From Phenylobacterium sp. (GTDB lineage: Bacteria; Pseudomonadota; Alphaproteobacteria; Caulobacterales; Caulobacteraceae), in NCBI RefSeq assembly GCF_025934275.1, contig NZ_JAICYI010000014.1, positions 1 through 57,599 on the forward strand: a stretch of DNA of 57,599 bases. Reading direction: 5' to 3'. The notes beneath the pieces are model-generated. The model searched no databases. It had not been told where the DNA came from and saw only the letters and a list, made by a program, of their open reading frames with translations. Made by a program: the position numbers and the translations under genes. Below are positions 36,202 to 44,912 of this stretch, one piece after another (the stretch's first letter is position 1; each line of letters opens with the position of its first letter).

Positions 36202-37091
36202 GCTTCGGCCGGCGTGGGCTCTTCCGCGTGGGCGCCGTAAGGCGAAAGATCGATGCCCGGATAGCGCAGCGCGACGTCCGCCAGCGTCTGCGCGTTCCAG
36301 TAGGGATCGCCCGCCGGCGGCCAGCCGAACAGGTCACGCTGGCGCGGCGTCATCTTGACCATCGCCTCCTTCCAGCCGGGATTGAGCGCCCGGTCGGGCC
36401 AGGCGAGCTTGCCCTGCCAGCGCCAGCCGCGCTTCTTGAAGTCGATCGGCATGACGAACCGCGAGCGCCCGGGAGCCTTGAAGTTCGAGCCCCGATGGAA
36501 GACGTCGGTCTTGTAGATCAGGATCGAGCCCGCCGGCCCGGTCACCGCCACCTCGTCATCGAAGAACTCGCCCATCTCCGTCCGGGTGATCCCGATCGGG
36601 ATGTGGCGCGTCTTCTCCAGCGGCACGGCCTTGGTCGGTCCGTCGAGCTCGGTGACATCCGAGAGCAGGATGAAGCAGGTCATCTGCGGCATCAGCTGGT
36701 CGGCGCGGGGCACCACGATGGTGTGGTTCTCGTAGTCGCGATGATGCGCCTGGTCGTAGTCGACGGCGCCCGAGTATTTGGCCCAGAGCTCGATCTTGTA
36801 GCAGTCGATCTCCGTGGTCTGCAGGAAGCGCTCGGCCGCATCGATCAGGTCCGGGTAGACGCAGACCCGATTGATCGCCCATGACGGATAGGGAAAAAAC
36901 CGCAGGCCGGCGAACTGGCTGCGGGCGAACCTCGGATGCGCTTCGGGATCGGCGAAGTAGTCCTCCGGGCGCGGATAAATCTCCCACAGCGCCTCCTGGC
37001 AGGCGCGCAGCGTCTCCTTGTCCAGGAAGCTTTCCACCACGGTGAAGCCGCGGTCGAAAACCTCGGCGAGGTTGGCGTCGGGGATGCGCAT
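36198..37091 (-). CDS. Phytanoyl-CoA dioxygenase (PhyH) family protein
   Basis: A 297-residue Fe(II)/2-oxoglutarate oxygenase. The metal triad is visible: H117-R-D119 in QAHHRDYENH and H199 in DVFHRGSNF, with the 2-oxoglutarate arginine in GRSRFVMPI. Supporting blocks are GFTVVESFLDKETL and GSILIYKTDVF. The ATG at 37091 has AGGAG seven bases upstream. It is divergent from the SDR gene across 126 bases, suggesting joint control. It would hydroxylate a small organic substrate that I cannot name. Confidence 0.85.
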   Translation of the reverse strand: MRIPDANLAEVFDRGFTVVESFLDKETLRACQEALWEIYPRPEDYFADPEAHPRFARSQFAGLRFFPYPSWAINRVCVYPDLIDAAERFLQTTEIDCYKIELWAKYSGAVDYDQAHHRDYENHTIVVPRADQLMPQMTCFILLSDVTELDGPTKAVPLEKTRHIPIGITRTEMGEFFDDEVAVTGPAGSILIYKTDVFHRGSNFKAPGRSRFVMPIDFKKRGWRWQGKLAWPDRALNPGWKEAMVKMTPRQRDLFGWPPAGDPYWNAQTLADVALRYPGIDLSPYGAHAEEPTPAEA

Positions 37092-37217
37092 GCGACGGCT
37101 CCTGAGACAGCCCGATTGAAAGCCGACGCCACCCGTTTCGCAACGCCGCCCTTGCGCTCGGCCGCTGGGCGCGCTTCGGTTGGGCATTGCGACAAAATGG
37201 ATTTCAGGGAGGCCCCG

Positions 37218-38039
37218 ATGGCCAGCATCAATGCGAACGGCAAGCTCACGGGCAAGGTCGCCATCGTCACCGGCGCGAGCCGTGGCATCGGCGAGGCGAT
37301 CGCCACGCGGCTCGCGATGGAGGGGGCCAAGGTGGTTGCCTCGGCCCGCACCGCCGAGGCCGGCGAGAACACCCGCCTGCCCGGAACGCTGCACGAGACG
37401 GTGGACCGCATCCGCAAGGCGGGGGGCGAGGCGACCTTCATCAAGGCCGATCTCGCCCAGGCCGTCGACCGCGAGCGGCTGGTGGCCGACACCGTCGACA
37501 CCTACGGTCCCGTGGACATCCTCGTGAACAATGCGGCGATCACCTACTTCATGCCGGTCACGGAGTTCACCGAGAAGCGCTTCAAGCTGATGATGGAGGT
37601 GCAGGTCTATGCGCCGTTCCATCTGTCGCAGATGGTCCTGCCCTCGATGCGGGAGCGCAAGCAGGGCTGGATCGTCAACATCTCCTCGGGCGCCGGCATC
37701 CACCCGAAGCAGCCCTACCAGCAGCGGGGCGGCCGCGGCGGCACCGTCTATGGCATGTGCAAGGCGGCGCTGGAGCGCTTCACCACCGGTCTCGCCTCCG
37801 AGGTCTATGACGACAACATCGCCGTCAACGTGGTCTCGCCGGGCCTCGTCGAGACGCCTGGCACCCTGCTGCACGGCCTGGTCAACGACCAGACGCGCGC
37901 GCGCGTGCAGCCGATCGAGTACATCGCCGAGGCGGTGTTCCGGCTGGCCTCCGGCGATCCCAAGACCATGACCGGCCGCATCGACTACGCCGAGCCGTTC
38001 CTGAAGGAGATCGAAGTCCGGCCGACCGAGCTGGTGTAG
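37218..38039 (+). CDS. SDR family NAD(P)-dependent oxidoreductase
   Basis: A 273-residue short-chain dehydrogenase/reductase. Cofactor motif TGASRGIGEA near residue 20, NNAAI structural motif, catalytic S156/S157 in NISSGAG, and Y178-G-M-C-K182. The proline/glycine switch NVVSPGLVETPG is also present. I chose the ATG at 37218 because GGGAGG lies upstream; the ATG at 37197 adds seven residues. It is followed seven bases later by the dienelactone hydrolase gene, so they form an operon. Alcohol or ketone substrate unknown. Confidence 0.9.
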   Translation: MASINANGKLTGKVAIVTGASRGIGEAIATRLAMEGAKVVASARTAEAGENTRLPGTLHETVDRIRKAGGEATFIKADLAQAVDRERLVADTVDTYGPVDILVNNAAITYFMPVTEFTEKRFKLMMEVQVYAPFHLSQMVLPSMRERKQGWIVNISSGAGIHPKQPYQQRGGRGGTVYGMCKAALERFTTGLASEVYDDNIAVNVVSPGLVETPGTLLHGLVNDQTRARVQPIEYIAEAVFRLASGDPKTMTGRIDYAEPFLKEIEVRPTELV

Positions 38040-38046
38040 CGGCCGG

Positions 38047-38784
38047 ATGATCGAGCAGACCGTCGACATCGCCACCAAGGCCGGGGCGAGCACGACCTTC
38101 ATTGTCCATCCGGAGCGGAACGGGCCGCATCCGGTCGTGCTGTTCTTCATGGACGCCCCGGCGATCCGCGAGGAGCTGCGCGACATGGCCCGGCGGATCG
38201 CGAGCGTCGGCTACTACGTGATGCTGCCGAACCTCTACTACCGCCGCGGCGTGATGGAGCTGAAGGACCTGCCGCCCCTGCCGGAGGCGGAGGCCCGCGA
38301 GCGCATGTTCGATCTGATGAACTCGCTCACCATCCCGCTGGTGATGGACGATGGGGACGCGCTGCTCGACTTCGCCGACCGCGACCCCGCGGCGGGAGCG
38401 GGACCGATCGCGACGCTCGGCTACTGCATGAGCGGCCAATACGCGATCAATTTCGCGGCGCGCTGGCCCGAGCGGGTGGCGGCGGCGGCCTCGATCTACG
38501 GCGTGCGGCTGGTCACCGACGAGGCCGACAGCCCGCACCTGGCCGCCGTCAAGGCGCAAGGTGAGCTCTATTTCGCCTGCGCCGAACACGACACCTGGGC
38601 GCCGCTGGAAACGGTCGAGGCGCTGGACCAGTCGGTGAAAGCCAGGAATCTCAACGCCGAGGTCGAGCTCTATGCGGGCGTCCACCACGGCTTCGCCTTC
38701 CCGCAGCGCGCGGTCTACGACAAGCCCGCGGCCGAGCGGCACTGGGAGCGGCTGTTCGCGCTTTGGGAGCGGACCCTCAGCTAG
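38047..38784 (+). CDS. Dienelactone hydrolase family protein
   Basis: A 245-residue alpha/beta hydrolase. The catalytic triad typical of dienelactone hydrolases is complete: C127 in GYCMSGQY, D182 in CAEHDTWAP and H214 in VHHGFAFP. E/R residues near the N-terminus fit the family. Such enzymes open lactones in aromatic ring breakdown, but many act on other esters. It is co-transcribed with the SDR. Its stop overlaps the convergent dioxygenase by eight bases. Confidence 0.9.
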   Translation: MIEQTVDIATKAGASTTFIVHPERNGPHPVVLFFMDAPAIREELRDMARRIASVGYYVMLPNLYYRRGVMELKDLPPLPEAEARERMFDLMNSLTIPLVMDDGDALLDFADRDPAAGAGPIATLGYCMSGQYAINFAARWPERVAAAASIYGVRLVTDEADSPHLAAVKAQGELYFACAEHDTWAPLETVEALDQSVKARNLNAEVELYAGVHHGFAFPQRAVYDKPAAERHWERLFALWERTLS

Positions 38785-39616
38785 CGCGGGGAGCTTGCGT
38801 CAGCACCGGCGGGACCCAGTCCGGCTCCAGCGACTTCGCCGGATGCGAGGCGGTGACCATGCCGAGGAACGGCGGGGCGATCTCGTAGCCGAGCAGCTTC
38901 TGAACCTGCGGCTGCATCGCCCGCACCATTTCCTTCGGCACGGAGAGCCAGAAGTTCTCCTGCGGCCGCGCCCAGGGCTCGCAGTACTGGTTGGTGAAGC
39001 CGAGCCGCGGCCGGTCCGTCACGTTGGCGCCGCCGCGGTGCAGCAGCGTTCCGGGGAAGACCAGCGCCGCTCCGGCCGGAATCTCCATGGGAACCAGCAT
39101 GTTCGCGAGCTCGCCCCGGTCCTTCGGCCAGCCCTCTCCATCGGGTTCGCCCCAGAGATGGCTGCCCGGGATGATCTCGGTCGCGCCGTTCTGCTTGGTG
39201 AACCCGGAGATCGCCCCGATCACGCTCACCCCGATCGGCGCCCGCGGCCGCCGCTGGTGATAGAATCCGTCGTCGGAATGGATGTTCTGCGGCGTCTCGC
39301 CGGGTCCGAGATTGATCGCGTGGCTCGCCGAGAGCAGGAAGTTGGGCCGCAGGAAACGCCCGATCAGCGCCATCAGCCGCGGATCGGCGGCGATCTGCTC
39401 GAAGATCCTGCCACGCGCGACCAGGGTGTAGATGCGCTCGGTCTTGAATCCCTCGAAGTCGTTGCGGCCATGGTGGCTGCCCAGATAGGGCGCGAGGCTC
39501 TCCCTGAAGGAAGCCAGCGCCGCCGCGTCGAGGAAATCCTCGATCACGGTGTAACCGTCCTTGCGCATGCGCGCCGCGTGGGCGTCGACGTCGAAGCGGG
39601 CGGCGATCGCGTCCAT
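38777..39616 (-). CDS. Phytanoyl-CoA dioxygenase (PhyH) family protein, second copy
   Basis: A 279-residue Fe(II)/2-oxoglutarate oxygenase distinct from the copy at 36.2 kb. Metal ligands H113-S-D115 in IHSDDGFYH and H193 in TLLHRGGANVT, with the 2-oxoglutarate arginine in DRPRLGFTNQY. GATEIIPGSHLWG is the usual PhyH loop. The ATG at 39616 is divergent from the TauD-type gene, with 59 bases between them. The two PhyH copies share fold and motifs but differ clearly in sequence, so they are not a recent duplication. Confidence 0.88.
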   Translation of the reverse strand: MDAIAARFDVDAHAARMRKDGYTVIEDFLDAAALASFRESLAPYLGSHHGRNDFEGFKTERIYTLVARGRIFEQIAADPRLMALIGRFLRPNFLLSASHAINLGPGETPQNIHSDDGFYHQRRPRAPIGVSVIGAISGFTKQNGATEIIPGSHLWGEPDGEGWPKDRGELANMLVPMEIPAGAALVFPGTLLHRGGANVTDRPRLGFTNQYCEPWARPQENFWLSVPKEMVRAMQPQVQKLLGYEIAPPFLGMVTASHPAKSLEPDWVPPVLTQAPRAS

Positions 39617-39675
39617 GGTTCCGACCTCCGGCGGCTACTGTATCATGACCTGGCCGTCAGCCCAGGAGGCGCGCC

Positions 39676-40557
39676 ATGTCCGAGACCCTGAAGATCCGCC
39701 GCACCGCCGGCGCGCTCGGCGCCGAGATCGAGGGAGTCGACATCTCCCGCGAGCTTTCCGATCGCGTGATCGCCGCCATCCGCGCAGCGCTCAACGCGCA
39801 CCAGGTGATCTTCTTCCGCGACCAGCAGCTCACGCCCGACCAGCAGGTCCGCTTCGGCGCACGCTTCGGCCCGCTGAATATCCACCCCTATGTCGCCGGA
39901 ATGACCGACCATCCCGAGTTGATGGAGATCATCAAGGAGCCGCAGGACAAGCTGAACTTCGGCGGCGGCTGGCATTCGGACATGAGCTTCCTGGAACGGC
40001 CGGCGATCGGCTCGATCCTCTACGCCGTGGAGATCCCGGAGTGGGGCGGCGACACGCTGTTCGCCAGCCAGGCGGCCGCCTACGAGGCGCTCTCGCCGGG
40101 CCTGAAGCGCACGCTCGAGGGCCTCAAGGCGGTCCACTCCGCGAACCGGGAATATTCCGCGGCCGGCCATTCCGCCCAGAAGCGATCCTCGATGGCGATC
40201 GCCGAAGCCGAAGGCCTCGCCGGCGAGTACGTGCATCCGGTGGTGCTCCCGCATCCGGAGACCGGCCGCAAGGCGCTCTACGTCAATCCGGCCTTCACAA
40301 TCCGCTTCGACGGCTGGACGGCGCGGGAATCGAAGCCGCTCCTCGACTTCCTTTTCCAGCACTGCCGCTACGAGGCCTTCACCTGCCGGTTCCAGTGGGC
40401 GAAGGGCTCGGTCGCGTTTTGGGACAATCGCTCGGTCTGGCACTTCGCGCTGAACGATTACCCGGGCCAGCGCCGGCACATGCGCCGCGTCACCGTCGAT
40501 CCGTGGCCGGAGACGATGGCGACCGGAGCGGGGCGCAGAGCTGAGGCCGTCAGTTAG
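39676..40557 (+). CDS. TauD/TfdA family dioxygenase
   Basis: A 293-residue Fe(II)/2-oxoglutarate oxygenase. H100-S-D102 in GGWHSDMSF and H256 in VWHFALNDYPGQ supply the metal triad, and the RRHMRRVTV block carries the 2-oxoglutarate arginine. GALGAEIEGVDISRELSD at the start is the standard TauD/TfdA opening. Family members hydroxylate taurine, alkyl sulfates or phenoxyacetates. Sulfonate transporters or regulators are not present here, so the substrate is open. GGAGG lies before the ATG. Confidence 0.92.
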   Translation: MSETLKIRRTAGALGAEIEGVDISRELSDRVIAAIRAALNAHQVIFFRDQQLTPDQQVRFGARFGPLNIHPYVAGMTDHPELMEIIKEPQDKLNFGGGWHSDMSFLERPAIGSILYAVEIPEWGGDTLFASQAAAYEALSPGLKRTLEGLKAVHSANREYSAAGHSAQKRSSMAIAEAEGLAGEYVHPVVLPHPETGRKALYVNPAFTIRFDGWTARESKPLLDFLFQHCRYEAFTCRFQWAKGSVAFWDNRSVWHFALNDYPGQRRHMRRVTVDPWPETMATGAGRRAEAVS

Positions 40558-41620
40558 CCCGGCGGAAGCACTCCACCAGCTCGGCCACCCAGAGACGGAG
40601 GTTTTCCTTCTTGTCGAGCGGCGTCGCGCCGTGACGCACGAGCACCAGGTCGAGGTCGGGGACACAGATGGTGCACTGGCCGTCGTAGCCCAGCGCCGCG
40701 AACGAGCCCTCGCCGCCACGGTCGAGCCACCAATGGGCGCCGTAGCGCCCGTCCGCCTCTTCCGCGCCCGCCTGCTGCCAGGTGGGCGTGCGCGCAGAGT
40801 CGACCCAGCCCTCCGGCAGGATGCGCCGGCCGTCCCAGACGCCGCCCCTGAGGTAGAGGAGGCCGAAGCGCGCGAAGTCCCGCGCCGTGCAGAAGCAGAA
40901 AGACGAGCCGATGAAGGTCCCCGCCGGATCAAACTTCGGGGCCGGGCTTCGCATGCCGATGCGCTCGAACAGTCGCTGGCGCATGAAGGCCTCGAAGTCG
41001 GGGCCGAAGGCGCCGATCGCGCGGGCGAGCGCCCGGCTCACGATGTTGGTGGTCCCGCTCGAATAATAGAAGAAGCTGCCCGGCGCGTGCTCCAGCGGGA
41101 CCGAGGCCGCGTAGGCCGCGACGTCTGCCTGGCCCGGTCCGTAGAGCATCTCGATGACGTTCGACGGCTCGCCCGGCACATATTCCTCGATCCAGCGCAG
41201 GCCGCTCGACATGCGCAGCAGCTGATCGAGCGTGATGGCGGCGCGCGGATCGCCAGGCCTCCGCCACTCGGGCGCATCGATCGGCGCGCGAGGGTCGATC
41301 CGGCCGTCGCCGACGGCGATCCCCACCAGGGCATGGGTGATGCTCTTGGCCATCGACCAGGAGGGATAGGTCTGGTCCGGCCCGAACCCCTCGCCATAAC
41401 GCTCGAAGGCCAGCCGGCCGCCCTGGGCGATCAGCAGGGCGTGCGTCTCGCCCAGCCGCTCGGACGCGCGGTCCCGGAACGCCGCCGCGATCATCTCGCC
41501 GAAACCGGTCTGCGAGAGCTCCGGGAGAGGGCCTTCCGGCCAGGCGGCGGTGGGCCAAGGAACGCCCGCTGGCTGGGACGGAAGTGGGGGAATTCGGCTA
41601 CGGCCCAGGATCTCGCTCAT
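40550..41620 (-). CDS. Serine hydrolase, class C beta-lactamase-like family
   Basis: A 356-residue protein with the beta-lactamase/transpeptidase fold. Nucleophile motif S89-M-A-K92 in YPSWSMAKS, the tyrosine motif in FFYYSSGTTN and a third motif region near VLVRHGATP. No signal peptide is visible, so it is probably cytoplasmic; many such proteins are esterases rather than true beta-lactamases. The ATG at 41620 is divergent from the DUF885 gene, with 64 bases between them, and its 3' end overlaps the TauD-type gene by eight bases. Confidence 0.85.
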   Translation of the reverse strand: MSEILGRSRIPPLPSQPAGVPWPTAAWPEGPLPELSQTGFGEMIAAAFRDRASERLGETHALLIAQGGRLAFERYGEGFGPDQTYPSWSMAKSITHALVGIAVGDGRIDPRAPIDAPEWRRPGDPRAAITLDQLLRMSSGLRWIEEYVPGEPSNVIEMLYGPGQADVAAYAASVPLEHAPGSFFYYSSGTTNIVSRALARAIGAFGPDFEAFMRQRLFERIGMRSPAPKFDPAGTFIGSSFCFCTARDFARFGLLYLRGGVWDGRRILPEGWVDSARTPTWQQAGAEEADGRYGAHWWLDRGGEGSFAALGYDGQCTICVPDLDLVLVRHGATPLDKKENLRLWVAELVECFRRAN

Positions 41621-41684
41621 GGTCGCGAGCGTCTCAGCTTTTCAGCCGCCCATCCAGCGTCGTAAGCAACCGCCGGGACCCCGC

Positions 41685-43505
41685 ATGCTCGATCGTCGAG
41701 ACCTTCTCCTTACGGCCGCCGGCGGCGCGGCGCTCGCCGCTCGCGCCGTGGCGGCCCCAGCATCCGCTACGCCCGGCGCTGAGCAGAGGCTTTCGCTGCT
41801 TCTGGACCAGTTCTTCGCCGAGGACTTGGCGGACTCGCCAGAGCTCGCCACCTCGCTTGGCCTGGACATCGGGCCCCATGCCGACCTGAAATCGAAGCTG
41901 CACCAGGCCTCCGTCGCCGATCTCGAGCGCCGCAAACGGCGCACCGCGGACCAGCTCGCCCGGCTCTCCGGCCTCGACCGCAAGGTCCTCTCGGGCATGC
42001 CGGCGGTGAACTACGAAGCCGTCTTCTACGACCTCGAGACCACCGACGCGGCGAACCGCCGCTTCCATTACGGGGATGAGGGCGCAGGCTCGCCCTATGT
42101 GCTGAGCCAGATCACCGGCGCCTACCAGGACGCGCCGGACTTCATGGCGACCCAGCACACCATCGCGACCCGCGCCGACTGCGAGGCCTATCTGGCGAGG
42201 CTGTCCGAGCTCGCGCGGGTCATGGACCAGGAGATAGAGCGGGTGCGCCGCGACGCGGGCCTCGGCGTCATCCCTCCCGACTTCGCCCTGAAGGCCGCGC
42301 TCGGCCAGATGAAGACGATGCGCGTGCCTGCCGAGCAGTCGACGCTCGTCACCTCGCTGGCCGATCGCGCCAAGGCCAAGGGGATCGCGGGCGACTGGCA
42401 AGGCCAGGCCTCGGCCATCTATCGCGACAAGGTCACTCCGGCGCTCGAGCGGCAGATGGCCCTGCTGACCGAGCTGCTGCCGAAGTCCGTCCACGAGCCC
42501 GGCGTCTGGCGGCTGCCTGACGGCGAGGCCTACTACGCCGCCGCGCTCGCATCCCGGACCACTACCCGCATGACGCCGCAGGAGGTCCATAAGCTGGGCC
42601 TCGACGTCGGCGCGCAGCTCTCGGCCCGGGCCGACGTCCTGTTCAGGAAGATCGGCATGAGCCAGGGCAGCGTCGCCGAGCGCTACCGCGTGCTCTTCAA
42701 GGACCCGAAGTACGTCTACCCGAATACCGACGCCGGAAAGGCGAAGCTGATCGCCGACCTCGACCAGCTCGTCCGGGCCATGCAGCGGCGGCTGCCCGGC
42801 TATTTCGGCGCCTTGCCGAAGGCGGGGCTCGAGATCCGCCGCATTCCCAAGGAGACGGAGCAGGGGGCCTCGACGCACTACACCGCCGGCAGCCTCGATG
42901 GGACGCGGCCCGGAATCTACTGGCTGAACCTGCGCGACACCGCCGAGGCGCCCTGGTGGGACATGCCGACCACCACCTATCACGAAGGCATCCCCGGCCA
43001 TCACCTGCAGCAGTCGCTGCAGCGCCAGGCTGACCTGCCGATGCTGCGCAAGGTGGCGGACTTCGGCGCCTACGTCGAAGGCTGGGCGCTCTACGCCGAG
43101 CAACTGGCGCAGGAGATGGGCGCCTACGCCAGCGATCCGGCCGGCGAGCTGGGCTACATCCACGACGCCCTGCTGCGCTCGGGCCGCCTAGTCACCGACA
43201 CCGGCATCCACGCCCTGCGCTGGAGCCGCGAGAAGGCCGCCGCCGTCCTTTCCGACACCGACGGCGACCCCGCCTCGCTCGCGGAGCAGGAGATCGAGCG
43301 CTACGCGGTCTGGCCCGGCCAGGCCTGCAGCTACATGGTCGGCAAGATCAGCATCCTGCGGCTGCGCGACCGGACCCGCGCCGCGCTGGGCGGCCGCTTC
43401 GACATCCGCAAGTTCCACGATGCAGTGCTGCTCTCCGGCTCGCTGCCGCTCGGCGTGCTTGAGACCGCCGTCGGTCGCTACATCGCCGCCACGCGGCGCG
43501 CCTGA
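41685..43505 (+). CDS. DUF885 family protein, exported metallopeptidase-like
   Basis: A 606-residue protein. The N-terminus MLDRRDLLLTAAGGAALAAR looks like a Tat signal (paired arginines then a hydrophobic run). The DUF885 domain fills the rest and contains the zinc-type motif H433-E-G-I-P-G-H-H, with YVEGWALYAEQLAQEMG after it, the usual pattern. Family members are thought to be carboxypeptidase- or dipeptidase-like, but few are tested. I chose the ATG at 41685 because upstream in-frame codons are not protein-like and overlap the divergent gene. Confidence 0.88.
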   Translation: MLDRRDLLLTAAGGAALAARAVAAPASATPGAEQRLSLLLDQFFAEDLADSPELATSLGLDIGPHADLKSKLHQASVADLERRKRRTADQLARLSGLDRKVLSGMPAVNYEAVFYDLETTDAANRRFHYGDEGAGSPYVLSQITGAYQDAPDFMATQHTIATRADCEAYLARLSELARVMDQEIERVRRDAGLGVIPPDFALKAALGQMKTMRVPAEQSTLVTSLADRAKAKGIAGDWQGQASAIYRDKVTPALERQMALLTELLPKSVHEPGVWRLPDGEAYYAAALASRTTTRMTPQEVHKLGLDVGAQLSARADVLFRKIGMSQGSVAERYRVLFKDPKYVYPNTDAGKAKLIADLDQLVRAMQRRLPGYFGALPKAGLEIRRIPKETEQGASTHYTAGSLDGTRPGIYWLNLRDTAEAPWWDMPTTTYHEGIPGHHLQQSLQRQADLPMLRKVADFGAYVEGWALYAEQLAQEMGAYASDPAGELGYIHDALLRSGRLVTDTGIHALRWSREKAAAVLSDTDGDPASLAEQEIERYAVWPGQACSYMVGKISILRLRDRTRAALGGRFDIRKFHDAVLLSGSLPLGVLETAVGRYIAATRRA

Positions 43506-43588
43506 GCCCCCGTTCTAGCTCACGATCTGCTGACACGAGGTTGTCAGCGGGACGCGCTAGGCTCCGAACAGCCATGAAAGGGCCTGCC

Positions 43589-44230
43589 ATGTCTGACGAA
43601 CTCGTCTTCTACACGAACCCGCAATCGCGCGGCCGGATCGTCCGCTGGATGCTGGAGGAGGTCGGCCAGCCCTACCAGACCGAGATCCTCGATTACGCCA
43701 CGACCCTCAAAGGGCCCGCGTACCTGGCGATCAACCCGATGGGCAAGGTGCCGGCCATCAAGCACGGCGACGTGGTGGTGACCGAGTGCGCCGCGATCTG
43801 CGCCTATCTCGCCGACGCCTTCCCGCAGGCGGGCCTCGCCCCGGCCGTCACGGACCAGGCGCGCGGGACCTACTACCGCTGGCTGTTCTTCGGCGCGGGA
43901 CCGCTCGAAGCGGCGGTCACCAACAAGATGCTGGGCTTCGAGACCAAGCCCGAGCAGGGCCGGATGGCGGGTTACGGCTCCATCGAGGCGGCGCTCGACA
44001 CGGCCGAGGCGGCCCTGAAGGGCCGCGACTACATCCTTGGCGACCGGTTCAGCGCCGCCGACGTCTATTTCGGCTCCGAGCTCGGGTTCTTCATCCAGTT
44101 CGGCGCGATCGAGCCCAGGCCCGTCTTCAGGGCCTATATCGACCGGCTGATGAGCCGGCCCGCCGCGGTCCGCGCCCGCGAGATCGACGATGCGCTGACG
44201 TCGCCGCAGCCTGCGCCCGAGCCGGCGTAG
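43589..44230 (+). CDS. Glutathione S-transferase family protein
   Basis: A 213-residue GST with an N-terminal thioredoxin-like domain (LVFYTNPQSRGRIVRWMLEE, then NPMGKVPAIKHGDVVVTECAA, which binds the gamma-glutamyl part of glutathione) and a C-terminal helical domain (ILGDRFSAADVYFGSEL). The first catalytic position is in the NPQSRG turn. The ATG at 43589 has AAAGGG six bases upstream; an ATG at 43574 is less well placed. It may detoxify products of the nearby oxygenases, but that is inference. Confidence 0.9.
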   Translation: MSDELVFYTNPQSRGRIVRWMLEEVGQPYQTEILDYATTLKGPAYLAINPMGKVPAIKHGDVVVTECAAICAYLADAFPQAGLAPAVTDQARGTYYRWLFFGAGPLEAAVTNKMLGFETKPEQGRMAGYGSIEAALDTAEAALKGRDYILGDRFSAADVYFGSELGFFIQFGAIEPRPVFRAYIDRLMSRPAAVRAREIDDALTSPQPAPEPA

Positions 44231-44291
44231 ATTACCGGGGCTTCACTGGACAGCGCCTCCGCCGCGCGGCAGCCTCGCGGCGGAGGTGGCC

Positions 44292-44912
44292 ATGCCGGTC
44301 AGGCTCGGGAGTCTCGGGTGGGCCCTTGTCGCGCTGCTGAGCGCAGGCGTGGCGCTCTACGCCTTTCACTATCTCCTGCCCAGCGCCGTCGCGCCGCCCG
44401 GCATCGCGGAGAACCCGTTCGCCAGGCCGTGGCTGGTCGTCCACGCGAGCCTTGCCGCCACGGCGATGCTGATCGGACCGTTCCAGCTCGTCCCCTGGCT
44501 GCGGGCGCGCCGCCCGCGCCTGCATCGATGGACGGGCCGCGCCTATGTCTCTGCCTGCCTGGTCGGCGGGTCCGCGGCCCTGCTCCTCGCGCTGGGCTCC
44601 ACGGCGGGGCCGATCGCGACCGCAGGCTTCGGCCTGCTGGCGCTCGTCTGGATGACGGCGACAGCGCAGGCCTGGCGGATGGCGCTCGCCCGCCGCTTCG
44701 ATGAGCATCGTCGATGGATGCTCCGCTCGTTCGCGCTCACTTTCGCGGCCGTGACCCTTCGGCTCTACCTGCCGATCGTCTTCATCACCGGCCTGCCATA
44801 CATCGAGAGCTACCGGGCGATCTCGTTCCTGTGCTGGGTCCCCAACCTGCTGGCGATGGAGTTCTATCTGCGGCGGCGGCCGCTCCAGACCGTCGAGCCA
44901 GCGCGCGCCTAG
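44292..44912 (+). CDS. DUF2306 membrane protein
   Basis: A 206-residue inner-membrane protein with five to six hydrophobic segments. The DUF2306 pattern is visible: RPWLVVHASLAATAMLIGPFQ, RARRPRLHRWTGRAYVSACL and DEHRRWMLRSFALTFAAVTL. The histidines in LHRWTG and EHRRWM are conserved features of unknown role. GGAGG lies five bases before the ATG at 44292; a GTG six bases earlier overlaps that site. Its stop shares CTAG with the LysR gene. Confidence 0.85.
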   Translation: MPVRLGSLGWALVALLSAGVALYAFHYLLPSAVAPPGIAENPFARPWLVVHASLAATAMLIGPFQLVPWLRARRPRLHRWTGRAYVSACLVGGSAALLLALGSTAGPIATAGFGLLALVWMTATAQAWRMALARRFDEHRRWMLRSFALTFAAVTLRLYLPIVFITGLPYIESYRAISFLCWVPNLLAMEFYLRRRPLQTVEPARA

